Assembly: GCA_003427395.1 (NCBI GenBank)
Contig: BFEA01000295.1
Location: 487,284-513,255 of the forward strand
DNA: 25,972 bases
Source of the DNA: Chara braunii
Taxonomy: Eukaryota > Streptophyta > Charophyceae > Charales > Characeae
Direction: 5' to 3'
The translations under genes were made by a program, and so were the position numbers. The notes beneath the pieces are model-generated. The model saw only the letters and a list, made by a program, of their open reading frames with translations, was not told the DNA's origin and searched no databases. Below, one piece after another: positions 20,480 to 25,972 of the stretch (position 1 is the first letter of the stretch; every line of letters begins with the position of its first letter).

Positions 20480-22287
20480 ACATCTATTTGACACTTATCA
20501 CATCAAAAATGAAATAAAAAAAAAGAAAAATGAGAGAAAATGAAAGGAGAATGAGACAAAAGGGGAGAAAAGGGTGGAGGAGAATGTGCCGACCTATTGG
20601 GACCTGCACAATAGGGACTGGCAGGTTCATACTGTGACCTCATCCCTCCTAGAATTGAGGAGGGCAATCCGGATTGCAGAGATCAAAGGTCATATCTCAA
20701 CAAAATATGAATTAAAAAGAGAAAAATAAAGAAAAATGCAAAAGGAAGGTGATTGTATTTTTTTTGGACCATAATCTGAGAACAGATCTCATGGTGGAAA
20801 TGAACTACCCGTTTTTTGTAGGCCAGCCTAAAACGGCTAGCTCTGGAATGAGTTGGCAGCCCAAAGTGGGAAAAAACAAAAGAAGAAAAAAGACACAGGC
20901 CCCAAAAGAGAGCCAGATACACCAAAGATTGAAAAAGTGAGTTTAGGGGCTCAAATTTGAAGCAAGGGCTACTTAGGGGTAACTCGGAATATTGTTGGTC
21001 TTTGATCGTAGCGAGATAAAAGGCTGAAACAGCACCGAGGCATGAAAAAATACCTCAGCCTACCAAAAATGGGATAGAAACTGGAAAAATTGAGAAAAAG
21101 ACCCACTAGGCATTTTTCTTTCCAGTTAGGCTGCCCCTTCGGCATTAGGACCTAATGGAGCAACATTTTCGAAATAAAAAAGAATCTGAAGGAGGCCAAG
21201 AGGCAATCCCAGTTGGTACCAACCACTCAGACTGCATGTACTTGTCCAAACTAAGGCCCTGGTACCTCCAAAATGACATAGTGGTGAAATTTTACCTTGG
21301 GGGTACCTCGGTTCACCTCAAGGCACATGGGGAGGCCTATGGGCTGACCGGAGTACTGTTTTCAGCCTATATAATTGAGGATTCAGTCCGCCACACTCAC
21401 ACTTGCATAAGTGTCCATGCTGCCCAAGTGAGCTCATAGGAACACCTTCCTCACTTGGAGAGAGGAGAGGGGAACCCATGTCAGTTTAAGAGTTTAGAGG
21501 AGACTGTGAGCTTGGGGACGGAACTCTAGAGGCTAGTAGTGAGGCTGGCCTAGGGTCGTGATCCGCCATAGCGCCAGGTTGTGAGGAAGACAGAGAAGTT
21601 AAAGGGAGTCTCATTAGCCCTCCTAGAGGGAGGACTCCATAGCCATAGTGGAGGGAGTTTACCACAACTTGGGAGAGGTTGAGAGGGGAGCAAGAGAAGG
21701 GCTTGGGGAAGAAGAGAGTCATTGCCAAGGTGATCACAAGCGGTTATCGGGTAGATGAAAATTCAGAAATGAAAATTATGAAGTAAGAGTTTTGGGCAGT
21801 CTGAAAATCTTGAATGGTCCTGAAGTGGTGAAAGGCCTGAAGACCCTGAAAACCACCTGTTTAGGCAGGCTGCATCCTGAAGTGGTGAAGGGTGTCCTGA
21901 AGTGGTCAAGTGAGAGTTTTGGGCAGTCTGAAAATCGTGAATGGTCCTGAAGTGGTGAAAGCTCCAAAGACCATGAAAACCACCCTTCACCACTTGAAGA
22001 TGTAGCCTGCCTAAACAGGTGGTTTTTAGGGTCTTCGGAGCTTTCACCACTTCAGGACCATTAGGTCTGAAAATCCTGAATGGTCCTGAAGTGGTGAAAA
22101 CTCCGAAGACCCTAAAAACCACCTGTTTAGGCAGGCTGCATCCTGAAGTGGTGAAGGGTGTCCTTAAGTGGTGAAGAAAAATACGACTGTTGTTAACATT
22201 CTCTCAAGGTGATTCTTGGGCAAGGAAGGAAGACACTTCATCAAGGTTGGTGCTCTATCCCAAAACATCAAGGAGGTGAGTGGAAAG
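20480..22287 (+). mobile_element. Right arm of retroelement 2 (inverted LTR copy, interrupted)
   Basis: Read on the plus strand this matches the minus strand of 16410-15040 nearly throughout. Landmarks are 'aggagaatgtgccgacc' at 20580, 'ctcatggtggaaatg' at 20788, 'atgagttggcagcccaaa' at 20849, 'ggtaccaaccactcagactgcatgtact' (20216-21243 region end), 'tgggggtacctcggttcac', 'cagtccgccacactcacact' at 21383 and 'ggactccatagccatag' at 21631. It is interrupted at 21735-22204 by a foldback insertion that the left arm lacks. Frames such as 20749-20940 and 21155-21439 are not protein families. Confidence 0.85.
21735..22204. mobile_element. Foldback (MITE-like) insertion of 470 bp with 9-bp target duplication
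   Basis: It is flanked by 'caaggtgat' at 21726-21734 and 22205-22213. The inverted left arm has an uninterrupted equivalent here ('actaagtgagg', then 'gcttcattaagatcgg', near 15115-15085), which acts as an empty site. The insert contains two direct copies of a ~127-bp unit beginning 'agagttttgggcagtctga' (21786, 21913). A large hairpin follows: left stem 21981-22062, right stem 22079-22160, loop 22063-22078, with only four mismatches in 82 pairs. No transposase. A 9-bp duplication is typical of Mutator-like elements, but clear terminal inverted repeats at the insert ends were not found. The minus-strand frame 21763-22122 is repeat-derived. Confidence 0.7.
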
Positions 22288-22425
22288 AAGGACATCCTTC
22301 TTCTTCTTCTTCTCCATCTTTCCCCCCCCTTCCTCTTTTTCATCTTTTTCTTCTTCTTCTCCTTCATCTTTCTCCCTTTCCCCTCCGCACTCTCTTCTTC
22401 TCTCCCTCTCTCCATGGGAACTTTC
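22288..22425 (+). repeat. Polypyrimidine tract, TTC/TCC-rich
   Basis: Almost entirely C and T on the plus strand, with (TTC)n blocks. It is the inverted counterpart of 14828-15027. The left tract is longer. Confidence 0.9.
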
Positions 22426-22489
22426 CTAAACTTAGAGTAAACGGTAGAAAGTCTTCTCACTAGTAATGATCTCTCCATGGGGTAATTCT

Positions 22490-23347
22490 TCACTACCATG
22501 TGAACCGTCACTTCTCCCCTCGTGTTTTCATGCATTTGAGAGAGCTATACTCACTTTTTAATCACTTTCTCTTCACTTCTTCACTTAGGTGCAAATCGCA
22601 ACTTTTGCCCTTGCGTATTCTAGTGATTAGATGATGATTAACTCTTGTTTTGTCCATTTCTTCATTCCCATATGAAACAATACTTCTTCCCTTGTGATTT
22701 CATGCATTTAAGTGAGTTCTACTCACGTTTCTCTCACTTTCTCTCACTTTCTCTTCACTTCTTCACTTAGGTGCAAATCGCAACTTTTATCCTTACTTAT
22801 TCTAGTGTTTAAATAATTATTAACTCTTGTTTTGTCCATTTCTTCACTCTCATGTGAAGCGCTACTTCTCTCTTTGCGATTTTATGCATTTGACTGAGTT
22901 ATACTCAATTTTCTCTCACTTTCTCTCCACTTCTTCACTTAGGTGTAAATCATAACTTTTGTTGTTACTTATTCTAGTGTTTGGATGGTTAGCTCTTGTT
23001 TTGTCCATTTTTTCACTCCCATGTGAAGCTCTACTTCTCCCCTTGTGATTTCATGCATTTGAGTGAGTTCTACGCAATTTTTCCTCACCTTCTCTCCACT
23101 TCTTCGCTTAGGTGCAAATCGCAATTTTTGTCCTTGCTTATTTTAGTGATTAAATTAATATTATCTCTTGTTTTGTCCTTTTTTTCACTCCGATGTGAAT
23201 CGTCACTTCTCCCTTTGTGAATTTATGCATTTGGGTGAGTTAGACTGAATTTTCTCTTCCTTTTTCTCCACTCCTTCACTTAGGAGCAAATCGCTACTTT
23301 TGTCAATGCTTGTCCTAGTATTTAGATGATTTTTTTCACCTACCTCG
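22490..23347 (+). repeat. Tandem array D, 169-182-bp unit, probably dimers of a ~91-bp monomer (about 5 units)
   Basis: The anchor 'cttag(g)' before 'tgcaaatcgcaac' lies at 22584, 22766, 22938, 23107 and 23279, giving spacings of 182, 172, 169 and 172. Within a unit the two halves resemble each other: 'cttcactctcatgtgaagcg' plus 'ctacttctc' against 'cttcacttaggtgcaaatcg' plus 'caactttta'. No gene is seen; frames such as 22996-23220 are repeat-derived. Confidence 0.85.
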
Positions 23348-23531
23348 CTCAACTCTCACATAATGACATTCCATTTCATGATTGGTTGCATTCATGAGCC
23401 ACAAGCAGGTGTTTGAGCAAGTCTCACTCACATGCATGACTCAACTCTCATAAAATGACATTCCGGTTCATGCTTCGTTGCATTCACGAACTTCAAGCAT
23501 GTGTTTAAGCAAGTCTCACTCACGGGCATGA
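23348..23531 (+). repeat. Two 92-bp type-E units
   Basis: 'ctcaactctca' occurs at 23348 and 23440, and the next unit boundary at 23531-23532 passes into satellite C. Each unit has 'gcattcatgagc' and 'tttgagcaagtctcactcac'. It is the reverse complement of the monomer at 14513-14600. Confidence 0.85.
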
Positions 23532-24900
23532 TTCATCCCTCACTTAGTAAAGATCCGATTCACACTTCGTTGTCCTTTCACTCATGTGTTTGTGCTTTCA
23601 CTCTCACTTGTCAAGTAATGCTCTTAGTAGTGTTCCGGTTCTCACTTGGCTGTTCAACTTTCCATGTGTATGTGCTTTCACTACTCTCACCCTCATCTTG
23701 TCAAGTTCGTGCTCTTGGTAGTGTTCCGGTTCTCATTTGGCTGTTCAACTTCTCATGTGTATGTGCTTTCTCTACTCTCACTCTCATTTTGCCAAGTTCA
23801 TGCTCTTGGTAGTATTCCGGTTCTCATTTGGCTCTTCAACTTCTCAGTTGTTTGTGCTTTCAATACTTTCACTCTTACTTGTCAAGTTCATGCTCTTGGT
23901 AGTATTCCGGTTCTCATTTGGCTGTTCAACTTCTCATATGTTTGTGCTTTTGCTACTCTCACTCTCACTTGTCAAGTTCATGCGTTGGTAATGTTCCGGT
24001 TCTCACTTGGCTGTTCAACTTCCCATGTGTATGTGCCTTCACTACTCTCACCCTCATCTTGTCAAGTTCATGCTCTTGGTAGTGTTCCGGTTCTCATTTG
24101 GTTGTTCAACTTCTAATGTGTATGTGCTTTCTCTACTCTCACTCTCATCTCGTCAAGTTCATGCTCTTGGTAGTATTCCGGTTCTCATTTGGCTATTCAA
24201 CTTCTCATGTGTTTGTGTTTTCACTTCTCTCGCTCTCACTTGTCAAATTCATGCTTTGGTAGAGTTCCGGTTTTCATTTGGCTGTTCAACTTCTCATGTG
24301 TTTGTGCTTCCTCTACTCTCACTCTCACTTGTCAAGTTCATGCTCTTGGTAGTGTTTCGATTCTTACTTGGCTGTTCAACTTCCCATGTGTTTGTGCTTT
24401 CAATCTCACTCGTTAAGTTCATGTTCTTAGTAGTGTTCCGATTCTCACTTGGTTGTTCAACTTCTCTTTTGCATGTGCTTTCACTACTATCACCTCATCT
24501 TGTCAAGTTCATACTCTTAGTAGTGTTCCGGTTCTCATTTGGCTGCTCAAATTTTCATGTGTATGTGCTTTCGCTACTCTCACTCTCATCTTGTCAAGTT
24601 CATACTCTTGGTAGTATTTCGGTTCTCATTTGGCTGTTCAACTTCACAAAAGTTTGTGCTTTCACTACTCTCTCACTCACTTGTCAAAGTTCATGCTCTT
24701 GGTAGTGTTCCGGTTATCATTTGGCTGTTCAATTTCTCATGTGTATGTGCTTTCACTACTCTCACTCCCACTTGTCAAAGTTCATGTTCTTGGTAGTGTT
24801 CCGGTTCTCATTTGGCTGTTCAATTTCTCATGTGTATGTGCTTTCACTACTCTCACTCCCACTTGTCAAGTTCATGCTCTTCGTAGTGTTCTGGTTCTTA
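23532..24900 (+). repeat. Satellite C1, 91-bp unit (about 15 units)
   Basis: 'ttccggttctcatttggctg' recurs every 91 bp (for example 23724, 23815). The unit continues 'ttcaacttctcatgtg', 'tatgtgctttcactact', 'ctcactctcacttgtcaag', 'ttcatgctcttggtagtg'. The plus strand is nearly free of stops in all frames, giving overlapping frames of up to 232 codons with a recurring 'FRFSFGCSTSHVYVLSLLS' peptide. Because the unit is not a multiple of 3, the peptide is repeated through three frames; it is treated as non-coding. Confidence 0.93.
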
Positions 24901-25972
24901 CTTGGTTGTTCTTCCACTAATGTGCATGTGCTTTCACTAGTATTACCTTCACTTTGTCAAGTTCATACCTTTGGTACTATTCTGATTCACACTTGGTTGC
25001 TTCTTCATTCATGTGCATGTACTTTCATTAGTTCAACCTTCAATTTGTCAAGTTCATGCATGTGGTAGTGTTTCGTTTCACACTTGGTCGCTTCCCCACT
25101 CATCTGCATGTGCTTTCATTCGTTCAACCTTCACTTTGTCAAGTTCATGCTTGTGGTAGTGTTCCGTTTCACACTTGGTTGCTCTTCCACTCATCTGTGT
25201 GTGTTTTCGCTAGTTCTACCTTCACGTTGTCAAGTTCATGCTTGTGGTAGTATTCTGATTCACACTTGGTTGCTCTTCCACTCATGTGCATGTGGTTTCA
25301 CTAGTTTAACGTTCACACTGTTAATTTCATGTCTGTGGTAGCGTTCCGTTTCACACTTGGTTGCTCTTCCACTCATGTGCATGTGCTTTCATTCGTTCAA
25401 CCTTCACTTTGTCAAATTCATGCTTATGGTAGTGTTCCGTTTCACACTTGGTTGTTCTTCCACTCATGTGAATGTGTTTTCGCTAGTTCTACCTTCACTT
25501 TCAAGTTCATGCCTTTGGTCGTATTCCGATTTACACTTGGTTGCTCTTTCACTCATGTGCATGTGCTTTCACTAGTTCTGCCTTCACTTTGTCAGGTTCA
25601 TGCCTTTGGTAGTATTCCGATTCACACTTGGTTGCTTCTTCATTCATGTGCATGTGCTTTCACTTGTTCAACCTTCACTTTGTCAAGTTCATGCATGTGG
25701 TAGTGTTCTATTTCACACTTGGTTGTTCTTCCACCCATGTGTATGTGTTTTCACTAGTTCAACCTTCACCTTATCAAGTTCATGTAGTGTTCCGTTTCAC
25801 ACTTGGTTGTTATTTCACTCATGTGCATGTGCTTTCACTAGTTCAACCTTCACCTTCTCAAGTTAATGTAGTGTTCTGTTTCACACTTGGTTGCTCTTCC
25901 ACTCATGTGCATGTGCTTTCATTCGTTCAACCTTCACTTTGTCAAGTTCATGAGTGTGGTAGTGTTCCGTTT
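24901..25972 (+). repeat. Satellite C2, 91-bp unit (about 12 units, runs off the window)
   Basis: Continuation of C1 with a variant unit: 'ttccgtttcacacttggttg', 'ctcttccactcatgtgcatg', 'tgctttcattcgttcaacc', 'ttcactttgtcaag'. C2 shares 'catgtgcatg' with satellite A, whereas C1 shares 'catgtgtatgtg' with satellite B ('catgtatgtgtg' in reverse complement). A few units are shortened (near 25490 and 25780-25870). Confidence 0.92.

Larger units (their letters stand above)
14513..23560 (-). mobile_element. Retroelement 2: chromovirus-type Ty3/gypsy remnant between inverted arms
   Basis: A minus-strand pol fragment (RT end, RNase H, integrase, chromodomain-like tail; 18735-16610) carries a correctly placed 3' LTR (16568 leftwards) on its 3' side. 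On its 5' side there is an inverted copy of the same LTR body (about 20480-22430, plus strand). The inverted homology continues outwards through the purine/pyrimidine tract and monomer E to satellites B and C. gag and most of RT are gone. The outer limits are given at the satellite junctions because the true LTR ends could not be fixed. The inverted arms could reflect a rearrangement, two nested copies in opposite orientation, or autointegration. Confidence 0.7.

Noticed and set aside
21763-22122. 119-codon minus-strand frame with repeated 'FTTSGPF' peptide
   Set aside because: It arises from the direct and inverted repeats of the foldback insertion and has no family resemblance.
14513-23560. 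DIRS-like element (inverted terminal repeats with a tyrosine recombinase) as an explanation of the inverted arms
   Set aside because: Both pol regions encode DDE-type integrase segments after RNase H, and no tyrosine recombinase motif is seen.
1-25972. tRNA, rRNA or host protein genes
   Set aside because: None was recognised on either strand. No conserved tRNA box pair, rRNA segment or exon-like frame was found outside the two pol regions.

Overview
This 26-kb window is eukaryotic repeat-rich DNA with no recognisable host gene. It has long tandem arrays of short units, two decayed Ty3/gypsy-class retrotransposons, microsatellites and homopolymer runs, and many long low-complexity reading frames but no spliced host gene, rRNA or tRNA. 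The repeat density, the chromovirus-type element (integrase followed by a chromodomain-like tail) and an LTR starting TGTAATAACC suggest a large plant or other streptophyte genome. The species cannot be named from the sequence.

Layout. Positions 1-3406 hold three successive arrays with unit lengths 91, 80 and 53 bp. Positions 3451-9790 hold retroelement 1: a minus-strand gag and pol (protease, RT, RNase H, half an integrase) between two ~1.3-kb LTR-like arms that lie in INVERTED rather than direct orientation. Positions 9791-14512 hold about 52 units of a 91-bp satellite (subfamilies A, then B). Positions 14513-23560 hold retroelement 2. It has a minus-strand pol fragment (end of RT, RNase H, integrase, chromodomain-like tail) whose left LTR (16568 leftwards) is matched by an inverted copy on the right (about 20480-22430). 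The right copy is interrupted by a 470-bp foldback insertion with an apparent 9-bp target duplication. A direct-repeat-rich, hairpin-rich block (18736-20480) lies between pol and the right arm. Positions 22490-25972 return to satellite: a ~172-182-bp array that looks like dimers of a ~91-bp monomer, two 92-bp units, then about 26 units of 91-bp subfamilies C1 and C2, running off the window end.

The A/B arrays read on the minus strand are alignable with the C array read on the plus strand. The 91-bp satellite therefore changes orientation across retroelement 2, and 9791-25972 is roughly mirror-symmetric about the pol fragment. Array 1 may belong to the same superfamily in plus orientation, in which case the orientation also flips across retroelement 1. 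A 91-bp monomer (182-bp dimer) next to a chromovirus is the kind of landscape seen at pericentromeres or centromeres, but that is inference.

Both pol regions are pseudogenes. Almost all of their in-frame stops are explicable as C-to-T or G-to-A changes, as expected for long-methylated, silenced repeats. One N at 3005 inside a near-perfect local duplication marks a probable assembly weakness.
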